64,000 bases of DNA, taken from assembly GCF_029873215.1 (NCBI RefSeq), contig NZ_CP123620.1:2542001-2606000 (forward strand), read 5' to 3'. Below the pieces are notes generated by a model. That model had not been told where the DNA came from. It did no database searches and saw nothing but the letters and a program-made list of their open reading frames with translations. Positions 41,501-50,200 of this stretch are shown in pieces. How positions within the stretch are numbered: the first letter of the stretch is position 1; each line of letters opens with the position of its first letter. The position numbers were made by a program, and so were the translations under genes. Source of the DNA: Nocardioides sp. BP30 (GTDB lineage: Bacteria; Actinomycetota; Actinomycetes; Propionibacteriales; Nocardioidaceae).

Positions 41501-44305
41501 GGGGAAGATCGCTGTCGCGTCACCATCGACCGGTAGATCACTGGACTCGCCCCAGGTTGCGGTGACTGAGGCGTTCAGGTTCGGACGCAGATTGCCGTCG
41601 ATCCCGGCGTTGGGGACGCCGTAGACGATGGTCGAGGTCGCGAACTGATACGCGAAGGTGCCCGTGGTCGGGTCGGTGACAGGCACCGCCTGCTGGACCT
41701 TGATCAACCGGCCAGTGCCGTCGTAGACGAAGGCCCAGGGATTGATCCCGGGGGCGGTCAATCTGGCCACGCGTCCAGTGCTGTCGTAGGTGTAGGACGT
41801 CACCAGGTGGGGACTGATCCGCGGGTCGTAGGCGTCCTGGAGTCGACCGGTGCTGTCGTAGTCGTAGTGCTCGACCGGCGTCGGGGCGTAGCCGCTGACA
41901 CCGGTGGGGATGGAGGCGCTGATGGTGGTGAGGCGGCTGGCACCAGCGATGGTGGTGTAGCCGAGAACTAGCGATCGGCACCCGACGGTGGTGTCCGCCG
42001 TCGCGTTGGTGCAGGTCGTGGACAGCCCGGCGGGGGTGGGCGCGATGATCCGGGTGACCAGACCGGTGCCGTTGTAGGTGTAGGTCGCCGTGGTGTTCGA
42101 TCCGGCCTCGGTGATGCCGGACACCTGCCAGGCACCGGTACTGGCCTTGGTCCAGGTCGTCACCGTGCCGTCGGGATCGGCCATCGTGATGGTCGAAGCA
42201 CCGGTCATCTTGACGGACTCGCCGTCCCCGGCGTTGTCCCCCACCCCAGCGAACGTGATCGGGTAGGCGGTCAGGCTCGTGGTGGCGGCGTAGTAGGCGT
42301 TGTAGCCCGACGCGTCGGTGAACTCCAGGTAGCCCTGAGGGTGGTGGTCGATCGGGGTGAGGTCTCCCTGGCCCGCACTGGGGCCGGACAGGTCGGCCGA
42401 CCAGCCCGGACCGAAGACCCCGGTCGCGGTGGTGTTCGCTGCTGCGGGTGCCAGGGTGGTCAGAGAGCGTCCGATCGAGAGCCCGTCGACGCTGGAGGCG
42501 ACCGCGGCATCGGTCGCCGAGAGCTGGTAGTCCCCGGTCAGCAGCGACAAGGTGCCCGGCCCGACGCCGGCGGTGGCATTGGCCATGCCGAACCCGGCTG
42601 GGGAGTAGGTGATGTTCGAGGGCATCGAGCACACCAGATCGGCGTCCGCGGTGGTCGAGGACTGCCCGTAGCAGGCCTCGACCTGCACCAGCGCGTCGGT
42701 GGTCGAGGTGCCAAGAGTGTCGGCGATGTTCCACGTATAGGCGCCAAATGCTGCGGGACTGCCGCTCGTCGTGACGGGCTGGGTCGGGCTGGAGTTGGAG
42801 CTGTCGGTGAGCTCGCTGTTCGGAATCGGGGTGAACGCCGTCGATGCGGCGGTCCCGACCCGGTACTTGTAGGTCACCCACGATCCGCCACCGGCCGTCG
42901 AGGCCTTCAGGTTGACCTGCCGTTGGGTGGTGTTCTGCTGGTTGACCACCACGTTGGTCGACAGGCTGGTGTACCAGCCCTGGACATCGACATAGACCCG
43001 CACGGAGTCGGTCGGTGAACCGTTCTGGATCTTGATGCCACCATCGGGTCCTAGTGCCACGGTCACGAAGTTGCTGCGCGTGGAGTTCGGAGCGTCGTCT
43101 ATCGCAGCGCCGGCACTGGCCGCGTTGTCGGCGTAGACCGCCAACCAGCCACCGGCAGAGCCAGCATTGACGAGCTGGACGTTGGCAGCGATCGCGGTGA
43201 TCCCGCTGCCCGCGACAGGCACTCCGTTGACACCTGCGACGGGAAAGGTCTGCGTCGTGGACGCCGGGATCGTCACGCTGTTGACGACCCGGGTCGCAGC
43301 CGGGGTGAAGGCACCCTGTCCTCCTCCGGCCAGGGTGCCCCCGGCGGGAGCGAAGTATCCGGCGATGTCGACCAGCAAGTTTATGGAGCCGGACACGCCG
43401 ACGTACTTCACCGACATCTTGCCGTCGGCTGAGAGCGGCACGACGGCTCCCAAGGCGGTGGACACGCTGCCGGGGAAGTTCAGCGAGGACTGCGAGGTCG
43501 GTGCCCCATAGGCGTTGGCCAGCAGATAGCCGGCCGAGGTCGAGCCGTTGAGGACCTCGAAGTTCACAAACACCGCCGAGGCGCCAGCCGGGACGCCGGC
43601 GTGACCGGCCACGGTGATGGTCGGGGTGGACCCGTTCGTCAGAGGGGCTTGCGGTAGACCGGTGCCGTTGCGGGTGTCGACGATTCGCGCCGGCGTGGGT
43701 GAGGGCACATATCCGGCCGCGGCTGGTGCACCGGCGGTGTAGTAGCCCTCCAGGTCCACAAGCAGGTCGGTGGAGGATCCGGTCGCTTCGAGATAGATCT
43801 TGCCGTTCCCGTCGACCGGCACGATCGCGGTGTTGGTGACGGTGCCGTTGACGCCGTCGTTGTAGATCAAGGCGTTGGCCGTCGAGCTGGTCGTGGCGCC
43901 GACATGGATGGCACCCTCGCCGGTCGGATTCACCGCCGTGAGCGTCACCTGAACTGAAGAGATGCCGGTGGCTGGCAGGTTGAACTGGCTCAGACCCGCC
44001 ACCTGCAGGGAGCGCCAATTGCCAGGGGTCATGACACCGGTGGAAGTACCGGTGCCGTTGCGGGTGTCCATCACCCGCCCCGTCGCCGCCACGAACTGAC
44101 CACCGGTCCCCGTGGTCACCGTCGCCGCCGACGCAGTACCCGCCACCGTCGCCACCGCGACCAACTGCAGACCGAACACCGCCAACAACAGTGCCAATGC
44201 GCGAACAGCCCACGCCCGAGCACCGAGTGCTTGAGCTCGGCGTCGCCAGGGCAACAGCCCCCGCACGAGAACCGAGTCCGCCTGACCAACGAGACGACCG
44301 CGCAT
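38537..44305 (-). CDS. RHS-repeat polymorphic toxin-like surface/exported protein
   Basis: 1922 residues. A signal/anchor segment (hydrophobic residues about 35-58 ending GTASAATV) is followed by three copies of a beta-rich module opening GRVMDTRNGTG or ARIVDTRNGTG and closing DLEGYYT, DIAGYFA or DVQGWYT (residues about 65-450). YD/RHS repeats (YDxxGR-type, YDYDSTGRL, YDNAGNQ) extend from about 730. The RHS core ends with YNPATGHFLSTDPISGG. The last ~125 residues (low-GC, 38540-38935) form the variable tip: Lys/Asn-rich (KKVKNEKYAKQRNKEKR) with a terminal hydrophobic segment AAVLGTVAGAAAGLGGLLL. I cannot assign the tip a known toxin fold. The gene starts inside the duplicated segment at 44284. 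Confidence 0.92.
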   Translation of the reverse strand: MRGRLVGQADSVLVRGLLPWRRRAQALGARAWAVRALALLLAVFGLQLVAVATVAGTASAATVTTGTGGQFVAATGRVMDTRNGTGTSTGVMTPGNWRSLQVAGLSQFNLPATGISSVQVTLTAVNPTGEGAIHVGATTSSTANALIYNDGVNGTVTNTAIVPVDGNGKIYLEATGSSTDLLVDLEGYYTAGAPAAAGYVPSPTPARIVDTRNGTGLPQAPLTNGSTPTITVAGHAGVPAGASAVFVNFEVLNGSTSAGYLLANAYGAPTSQSSLNFPGSVSTALGAVVPLSADGKMSVKYVGVSGSINLLVDIAGYFAPAGGTLAGGGQGAFTPAATRVVNSVTIPASTTQTFPVAGVNGVPVAGSGITAIAANVQLVNAGSAGGWLAVYADNAASAGAAIDDAPNSTRSNFVTVALGPDGGIKIQNGSPTDSVRVYVDVQGWYTSLSTNVVVNQQNTTQRQVNLKASTAGGGSWVTYKYRVGTAASTAFTPIPNSELTDSSNSSPTQPVTTSGSPAAFGAYTWNIADTLGTSTTDALVQVEACYGQSSTTADADLVCSMPSNITYSPAGFGMANATAGVGPGTLSLLTGDYQLSATDAAVASSVDGLSIGRSLTTLAPAAANTTATGVFGPGWSADLSGPSAGQGDLTPIDHHPQGYLEFTDASGYNAYYAATTSLTAYPITFAGVGDNAGDGESVKMTGASTITMADPDGTVTTWTKASTGAWQVSGITEAGSNTTATYTYNGTGLVTRIIAPTPAGLSTTCTNATADTTVGCRSLVLGYTTIAGASRLTTISASIPTGVSGYAPTPVEHYDYDSTGRLQDAYDPRISPHLVTSYTYDSTGRVARLTAPGINPWAFVYDGTGRLIKVQQAVPVTDPTTGTFAYQFATSTIVYGVPNAGIDGNLRPNLNASVTATWGESSDLPVDGDATAIFPPDHVPAGTTASTVGDSDWPYAAIHYLDVQGREVNTATYGANDWQIESTQYDTNGDDIWDLSASNRDQALNPTTGPSSPTDSYVAAITSPDPTTGQAASALRANLLATTTAYNPLDTSEVTDTYGPTHPVTLSTGAVVHARSHTSTTYDEGAPYSDVDPATGAAYRLSTTVVTDPYNVATNADSAYPDASTTTSGYTAIGSMSGQTVKSSDGTVLKDSSGNAVPLTGWSLGQATTSTVRMGATASAADMTATTVYDADGRTIQTRLPGDTTGTSPRATNTTYYTATGTGACVSPLSAGLVCQTAPGGQPSTGKPLPTTTEAYDAWGNTLTTAQTYGTGTGATVRTTTNTYDNAERPLTTGTSVTNAPSDNTDVPTVTITYDPNTGQVATKTSGTGTNAQSLTSVYNSVGALASYADATGNVTATGYDIDGRPITQTDNKGTVQLAYDSAGEHRGLVTSEDIGTTSNSRFTATYDADGNLTQTYPGGTTATGTYDNAGNQTVLTYTNNGSTLASFTQTFGTTNTGTDHVVAQASTVNGTPYSSQAFTDDAAGRLTTVADTYNGTCTTRKYGFGDPTSDAADYFDSNRTSLTSYPAATSGACSNSTTPTTTSYSYDQADRLTSDTTGGSTNTYAYDALGRTSTLPGGDATGIGSHNAANGGPTGDLTLGYYSNDMVATQAQGTGSNAATIGFTLDPDQNRISTQATTTAAGVKTITNHYDDGSDATAWTSTRKVDGTTVTKRYVDGIDGGLDAVVADDGTVKLDLTNLHGDTVATIDPDATSITSYHETTEFGLPRDPATAADDYGALGARKRSTDDLGGLTLMGVRLYNPATGHFLSTDPISGGNDNAYVYPADPIDGSDYTGRNHEANGAPSDQSVADNLGLNDPTLKYPYSGPEKTAAIKKAQGKDYIQSDWNKYNAKKVKNEKYAKQRNKEKRSNNNRKNGKSRNDADTSSSGSKTAAVLGTVAGAAAGLGGLLLKGDQAVAETGY

Positions 44306-44431
44306 CGGGCCCCTCCCACGCCAGAGCCCTGAGGCTCGTCCACATGCCCCAAGCGAGGCAGAGCAAATCTCGTGGAGACCGAGGCGACCTCTCAGCGGAA
44401 TCCCCTACATAGTCAGGTGACTCTCAGGAAC
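44284..44431 (-). repeat. Duplicated promoter/start segment of rhs, copy 1
   Basis: 148 bp, high identity (roughly 85-90% by eye, first 33 bases identical) to 45289-45436. Copy 1 contains the first codons of rhs (MRGRLVG) and the sequence upstream of its start; weaker similarity continues some 45 bp further on the right. Confidence 0.85.
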
Positions 44432-44514
44432 ACCCATCCACCGGCGCGCATCGCCAGCGACGCACGAACACTACGACTACTCCCGGCCGTCGAACTCCCG
44501 TGCCTACCAGTTAG

Positions 44515-44563
44515 GTAGGACGGATCGAAGCAGGTGAGAGAACTCGTGTGCGGCTGTGATGAG
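44515..44563 (+). repeat. Direct repeat copy 2, right of rhs
   Basis: 49 bp; 42 of 49 bases match 37932-37980. It again contains a GTG AGA GAA reading start, but the frame stops after a few codons, so only the 5' end of the recombinase-like ORF is present here. Confidence 0.75.
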
Positions 44564-44572
44564 CCGCCCGGC

Positions 44573-45199
44573 TCACGTCAGGAAAAGCGCCGCACTCGCC
44601 ACGGCCCAAGCGATCGAGAAACATATGACTGCAGATCGTGGTAGTCGCCACTTAATCCACGCCGAAAAATCCGATGATGCCGACGAAGTTTCTGGGTCGA
44701 TATATTTCGTGAGAATCTCGGAGAAACGGTGAACGCGATCAGGTCTCTTTAGCCATGATTCCCAATTGGAGGCTCCGACCGCCCAAGAGCTGGCTGATAT
44801 GGTCGCGGTTTCAAACCTCATACGCCCATTTGTATCTTCAGAGATGCTCACAACTTCATGCCAGGGGATGTTCGCTTCGGTGAAAGGATTCACGATCACG
44901 ATACCCGGATTAGACAACTTCAGGGCTGTATAACTACCCATGAGCCAAAGAAAAAAGGCGCTAGGAAATATAAGAATAGAAATCAGCAGCCATAGGTCGC
45001 CGACCGAGATTGCGACGTCATTCTTCGCTGCAATAGAGGAGAGGAGTAGGATCGCCAAGAAGCTGAGGCCAGAATAGGAAATCAGTCTGATTGCGGGCGG
45101 CCGTACTGTTACGTCATGGCCTTGCTCGAGTTCGGCGACCACGGCGTGCATTTGATAGTTAAGAGAACGAAGCATCTGGTGCCTCCGGTCGCGCTTCAT
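44573..45199 (-). CDS. Membrane protein with PH-like domain, candidate orphan immunity
   Basis: 208 residues, start ATG at 45199 (an alternative ATG is at 45175). Two hydrophobic helices (SYSGLSFLAILLLSSIA; LLISILIFPSAFFLWLMGSY) precede a small domain of bacterial-PH type (LSNPGIVIVNPFTEANIPWH, EVVSISEDTNGRMRFETATI). A last helix (SAVICFSIAWAVASAALFL) ends the protein. GC content is visibly lower than in the surrounding chromosome. It begins 4 bp after the decayed rhs remnant, as an immunity gene would. Confidence 0.75.
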   Translation of the reverse strand: MKRDRRHQMLRSLNYQMHAVVAELEQGHDVTVRPPAIRLISYSGLSFLAILLLSSIAAKNDVAISVGDLWLLISILIFPSAFFLWLMGSYTALKLSNPGIVIVNPFTEANIPWHEVVSISEDTNGRMRFETATISASSWAVGASNWESWLKRPDRVHRFSEILTKYIDPETSSASSDFSAWIKWRLPRSAVICFSIAWAVASAALFLT

Positions 45200-45202
45200 C
45201 GT

Positions 45203-45310
45203 CTAGTTCAAATTGGCGGCGCGAGGCACCTGGCTAAGAACCGCCACCTGCAGCGTGCGCACCCCTGGCCCCTCAACCGAGCCAGACAGACCAACGAGAC
45301 GACCGCGCAT
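45203..45310 (-). pseudogene. Decayed second rhs 5' end
   Basis: 35 codons starting MRGRLVG as in rhs, then RTLQVAVLSQVPRA. The latter matches an internal rhs stretch (WRSLQVAGLSQFNLPA, about residues 96-111), so about 85 residues of the rhs N-terminus are missing between them. The frame then stops at NLN. This looks like an rhs copy that lost most of its sequence by internal deletion and truncation. Confidence 0.7.
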
Positions 45311-45436
45311 CGGGCCCCTCCAGCGCCAGAGCCCATGAGGCTCACCAGATGCCCCACACGAGGCAAAGCAAATCTCGGGGAAACCGAGGCGGCCTCTCAG
45401 CAAAATCCCCGACGTAGCCAGGTGATTCTCAGGAAC
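45289..45436 (-). repeat. Duplicated promoter/start segment of rhs, copy 2
   Basis: The partner of 44284-44431. It includes the ATG of the remnant at 45310, so an rhs promoter and start may still be functional in front of the decayed copy and the gene at 44573-45199. Confidence 0.85.
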
Positions 45437-45719
45437 AAAGCATCAACGGCGCGCACGGCCGGCCCAGCACGAGCACTACGGCGGTCCATGGAGCCGCACG
45501 ATCAACCGCGTCGCACTCCCCTCGCCTACCGTGCCACCACCGCACCGCGACCGCGCCCAACGCAGATCGTCCACGAAAGCGGGACTCGTCTCGCACGAAC
45601 TCGTCTCACTACCAGTCACCTAACGGGAGTTGCGCCGGGCGACCAAGGTGATGGCACAGATCCGTTCATCCGCCCCACGTGTACAGCTGCGTCGGCTGTT
45701 CCCGACGGACCAGGACGGT
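45437..45719. other. Gene-free spacer in the toxin island
   Basis: No supported gene. The left edge keeps weak similarity to the sequence after the other duplicated copy; the rest carries scattered short repeats such as gactcgtctcgc / gaactcgtctcac and no open frame with a credible start. Confidence 0.5.
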
Positions 45720-46028
45720 TCAGTATGAACCGCCGCCTGGTGGTCCACCTGAATTGTTCTTATCGCCTATATGCCGTACGAGAAGCGTTGATGTGACCAC
45801 CACGAGCGCCGATAGCAAAGCCCACACAAACGCACCGACTATCAAGGCTAGACCCCATCGGACCACCGCCGCGGCCACGAAGGCATGGTAAGTGCCGATC
45901 CCGGCAATCAGGCCAATCACATAAGCGATGAACAAAAATACAACTTCGATTCTGTCGGTAGCAGACAGATGACTGAAGCGCACATTGCTTTTGGACAGCC
46001 CAAGCAACGCAGACAGATTTTGATTCAT
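45720..46028 (-). CDS. Small membrane protein of the toxin island
   Basis: 102 residues from the ATG at 46028: NQNLSALLGLSKSNVRFSHL, then two strong helices (IEVVFLFIAYVIGLIAGIG; WGLALIVGAFVWALLSALVVV) and a polar Gly/Asn/Pro tail (DKNNSGGPPGGGSY). No family recognised. Lower GC than its surroundings. It could be an orphan immunity or cargo protein. Confidence 0.6.
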   Translation of the reverse strand: MNQNLSALLGLSKSNVRFSHLSATDRIEVVFLFIAYVIGLIAGIGTYHAFVAAAVVRWGLALIVGAFVWALLSALVVVTSTLLVRHIGDKNNSGGPPGGGSY

Positions 46029-46125
46029 AACCAGCCCCAATAACCTTGGCAACGCGACTGCTGCGCCGACCCTAATCGGTGTCGTCCCTGACTCCCCCAC
46101 CGGGACTTCCCGGGTGTGATGCGAC

Positions 46126-46527
46126 TCATGCCTGCGCGGCTTGATACTCCTCGTCGGCCACCGGCTCGAGCCAGGTCGTGCCGTCGCCGCCGTCTGACCC
46201 TTCGAGCATGGCGATGTGGCACATCATGTTCTGGCTGGTGCCGCCGTGCCAGTGTTCCTCGCCTGGTGCGGTCCACACGGTGTCGCCGGCGCGCATGCGG
46301 ATCACGGTGCCGTCGCGGGTGACGACTAGCCCGGAACCGTCGGTGCAGTGGAGCAACTGACCGTTGGCGTGGGAGTGCCAGTTGGTCCGGGCGCCGGGAG
46401 TGAATCGCACGATGCTCGCGATCAGCTGGGAGGGTTCTTGCTTTGCGTGCAGGGGGTTGACATAGACACGGCCGGTGAAGTTGGTGGCAGGTGCCTGGGC
46501 GGTCGGGGTGAGGGGTTCGAGGTTCAT
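46126..46527 (-). CDS. Small cupin-domain protein
   Basis: 133 residues of a single cupin: IVRFTPGARTNWHSHANGQL (metal-binding His-x-His, motif 1), then RMRAGDTVWTAPGEEHWHG with a third His and CHIAMLEG. This matches small metal-dependent cupins next to hydroxynitrile lyases or carboxymuconolactone decarboxylases. The function is unknown. GC content is again high here, so this is probably a chromosomal gene at the island's edge or between insertions. Confidence 0.88.
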   Translation of the reverse strand: MNLEPLTPTAQAPATNFTGRVYVNPLHAKQEPSQLIASIVRFTPGARTNWHSHANGQLLHCTDGSGLVVTRDGTVIRMRAGDTVWTAPGEEHWHGGTSQNMMCHIAMLEGSDGGDGTTWLEPVADEEYQAAQA

Positions 46528-46688
46528 GGATCTCCTGTGCGATGTCTTGCTTGACCGGGGGTTGGTCGGGGTTAGTCGGTGGACCGGCGCGATAGCGGCG
46601 GCCCTCGCGCATCCCGCTCGCCGCAGCCTGGCGATCGCTCTGCCAACGAGCGCCCACCCGTGTTTGGATCCAAAGAGGCCGTGCGCCG

Positions 46689-46982
46689 TCAGTTTCTGGC
46701 ACTCAGATAAGAAACGAAACTAATCAAGAGAATCGCAGCAATGGACGCTACTTCAGTAAATGCATCCTTCTTTAGGCCTTCACGAAAGCTTATTCGCGCC
46801 TCCCATATTCCGCCGATAACAGCAATGCCGACCGCAGTGAGCGAAGCTGCAAAAACGGCCGCTTTGGCAGGACTGCCGCTTGACACGAACAACAGCGCAA
46901 CGGCACCTATCAGACATAGTGCAGACCCGAACTGCCGTAGCGCGACGGCGGCGCGTCGTGGGCTCGTCGGCAATTGACTCAT
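46689..46982 (-). CDS. Small three-helix membrane protein
   Basis: 97 residues from the ATG at 46982, preceded by gaggag 7 bases upstream. Three hydrophobic segments: QFGSALCLIGAVALLFVSSG, AAVFAASLTAVGIAVIGGIW and EVASIAAILLISFVSYLSAR. It is AT-richer than the neighbouring cupin gene. No family recognised. Together with the genes at 44573 and 45720 it forms a set of small low-GC membrane proteins. Confidence 0.65.
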   Translation of the reverse strand: MSQLPTSPRRAAVALRQFGSALCLIGAVALLFVSSGSPAKAAVFAASLTAVGIAVIGGIWEARISFREGLKKDAFTEVASIAAILLISFVSYLSARN

Positions 46983-47150
46983 GTTGCACTCCTCGAAATC
47001 ATCGCAGCAATTCAAACGAATCAATTCACGATGAGGCTTGGTCCGCGTACTTTAGTGCTCGCGGACCTAGTTCCTCAAGGACCGGCCGATCGTCCACGCC
47101 CATAAGAGGCCCGCGCCGCTGCTCCCCCGGGCGACGCCGACCGGAAACGC

Positions 47151-47188
47151 CAGACGCGGCCGAGCGCTGCTGCGCTCGACCGCGTCTG
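47151..47188 (-). terminator. 17-bp-stem terminator of the GH3 gene
   Basis: Arms 47151-47167 (cagacgcggccgagcgc) and 47172-47188, one non-Watson-Crick pair, loop of 4. It lies 14 bp past the GH3 stop codon. Confidence 0.8.
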
Positions 47189-47202
47189 CCCGACTCGACG
47201 GT

Positions 47203-50200
47203 TCAGCCGACCGTGACGGTCAGCGTTTGGGACGCTGCCGGGCTCACCTCGTTCCGCGCCTGGACCTTCACCGTCGCCGAGCCGGCGGCGGTCGGAGTGC
47301 CGGAGATGGTTCCGGTGCCGTCGCCGTTGTCGGTGAACGTCAGCCCGGCAGGCAGCTTGCCGACGATCGACAGGCTCGGCACCTCCTGGGCTGTCGGCGA
47401 CTGCGTCGTCGCGGTGGACACCGTGTAGGTGCCCGCCGTACCGGCGGTGAAGCTCGCCGTCGGGTTCGACGTGAACTGCAGCGGCGCCACATCGACCACG
47501 AAGGACGTGGTGACGGTCCGGCCGTGGTAGCTCGCCTTGACGCTCACCGTGGCAACACCGGGGCCGACCGCGCGGAGCTCGGTACCGCCCTTGCTCACCG
47601 CGACCACGTCGCGACGGTCGGACCGGTAGCGGATCCGGATGCCCCGCGGGAGCGGCGTGCTCCGGCCCTTGCTGATGTAGCCGTGCAGTGCCTCGTCGTC
47701 GGTGGCGACCGTGACCTGCGGGTCGATCCGGGTGCCTGCGTCGAAGGCGACCCGCTGCGCGACGTCGGCCGCCGGGTCACCCGTCTCCACCGGGCGGACC
47801 GACACCGTCGTGGGCACCCGGCCCAGGCGCCCGGTCACCTTCACCGAAGCCCGCGCACGGACGTCGGCGGAGGAGGCCGCCAGCTGCAGCCCGTAGGTGC
47901 CGCGGTCCACCTTCATTGTCTGGCTCTTCTCGTCGAGGAAGGCCAGCTGGGAGGCCGGTGCGGAGAAGTGCACGCGCACGGACTTCCCGGGCCGCACCTC
48001 CACCCGGTCGAAGGCGAGGAGCCGCTTGGTCGGACGCTCCGCGGCTGCGGAGGCGAACGGCGTGGTGACGTAGAGCTGCGGGGTAGCGGCGCCGGCGACG
48101 TCACCGGTGTTCGTGACGGTCGCGGAGGCACTGATCGTGCCCGAGGCCTTCACGCTGCCCTTGTCGACCCTGAGGTCGGAGAAGCGGAAGTCGCTGTAGC
48201 TCAGGCCGTGGCCGAAGGGGAAGCTCGGCGTGCCGGTGTAGTACATGTACGTACGTCCCGGCGCCGACTGGCTGGGTCGGATCGCGTAGTCAGTGATCGG
48301 CGGCAGCTGACTGTCGTCGGTGTACCAGGTGAAGGGCAGGTGACCGCTCGGGTTCACCGCGCCGAGCAGCACGTTGGCGATAGCGGGTCCCTGGCGCTGG
48401 CCGAGATAGGAGCTCCAGAGGATCGCCGGGCTGGTCGCTTCGAAGCTGCGTACGTCGACAGCGCCGACGGTCTGCAGGTAGACGACGGTGCGCGGGTTGG
48501 CCGCCTCGACCTGGCTGATCATGGCCGCCTGAGCGCCGGGAAGCGCCGTCGTGGTGCGGTCGTGGTCCTCCGAGGCGGTGCTGCCGTCGGTACCCGCCAC
48601 GACGACGACGGCGTCATAGCCCTTGAGAGCCGAGATCGTGGCCGGGTCGACGGTGGTGAGCTTCGACGCCGTGGTGCCGCCGGTGACGCCCGGAAGGAAG
48701 TCGACCTGTGCCTGCGGGTCGCGCGCCTGCACCGCCGACTTGATGCCGGTGTAGGCATCGATGTTGTTCGCCGCGCCCGCCTTGGTCTGGATGCTCGAGT
48801 AGCCGCCGGTGAACAGCTGCTGCGGGTGGGCGAAGTAGCCGACCACCGCCACCTTGAACGGCTTGTCCTCGGGCACGCTCATCGGCAGCAGCGGGGCGTC
48901 GCCGACCTTGTCGTTCTTGAGTAGGACCAGGTCCTGCTCGGCACTCTGCTGCGCCTGGGCCAGCCGCTCAGGCGTCTCGGTGATGGCGTTGTTGTCGGCC
49001 GAGGTCGTCCACGTCACGCCGCCGAGCCGCTGGCGAGCCGCGCGCACCCACGGCACCTGGTTCTCGTCGTCGAACTCGCCGGTCTCGATGCGGGCGGTGA
49101 AGAGCCGGGTCAGCGAGGTGTCGACGTCGCCGACGTTGAACGTGTCGGTCTCGGTCTTGATCTTCTGCGCGATGGCCGTCGGCACGGTGTTCCCGTAGCT
49201 GTACTGGTCGTGGTAGCCCCAGTTGCAGTCCAGGTCCTCCCCCGCCGAGATGGCGTACGCCGACCGGCCGTACTGGTCCAGCGGAGCGCTGGCCGTCGGA
49301 GGCTGCCAGTGGTGACCGGCCTGGATCTCGTAGACGGCGTCGCAATCGGAGGTGAAGTAGCCGTTGAAGCCGTAGGTGTCGCGGGCCAGGTCGCTGATGA
49401 GTTGGACGCTGGCCGCTGCCGGGACGCCGTTGACGGAGTTGTAGGAGCTCATGATCGAGCCGGGATGGGCCTGTTCGATGATGTCGGCGAACTGCTTGGT
49501 GTAGTACTCCCGCAGCGTCCGCTGATCCATGTCGGAGGAGCCGGTGCGGCGGTTGACCTCGCTGTTGTTGGCCGCGTAGTGCTTCAGCGTCGCGATCGCC
49601 TTGTAGTAGCCGTTGGCCGACTTCGGCAGCTTGCCGCCGGGCGTCTGCCCCTGCAGACCGTCGACGTACTGACCGGCGAGGGCGGCGGTGAGGGTGGGGT
49701 CCTCGCTCCAGCTCTCGTCGTTGCGGCCCCAGCGCGGGTCGCGCGAGAGGTTCACGGTGGGAGCGTAGAAGTCGAGGTTGAGCCGGTTGTCCGGCGCGGT
49801 GTCGCGGGCCTCGTCGCCGATCAGGGAGGCCTCCCGGTAGACCAGCTGGGGATCCCAGCTGCTGCCCATGGACAGGTCGGAGGGGTACGACGTCGTGTTC
49901 GTGAGCGTGGTGGCGTTGCCTGTGGGCGTGATGGTGGAGGCGTTGACGCCGTGGTTGGACTCGTTCCACCAGCCCCACGCGGCGATGCCGAGGCGCGGGA
50001 TCGCCGGAGCCTGACTGCTGTTCATCTCCTGGGCCTTCTCGGCCAGGGACATGCGGGAGATCAGGTCCGCGGCCCGCTCCGCCGGCGTATAGGACCGGTT
50101 GAGGTAGATCGGAGTGGAGACGGCGGCGCCGTGCGACGCCGGCGGCGTGGCGGAGGCGTGGGTGGAGGCGCTGGCGCCGACCGCCATGGTGGCGAGCGCG

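Noticed and set aside
46096..46128. Terminator-like hairpin at the cupin stop
   Set aside because: Only about 6 bp of stem with a 2-base loop; too weak to annotate.
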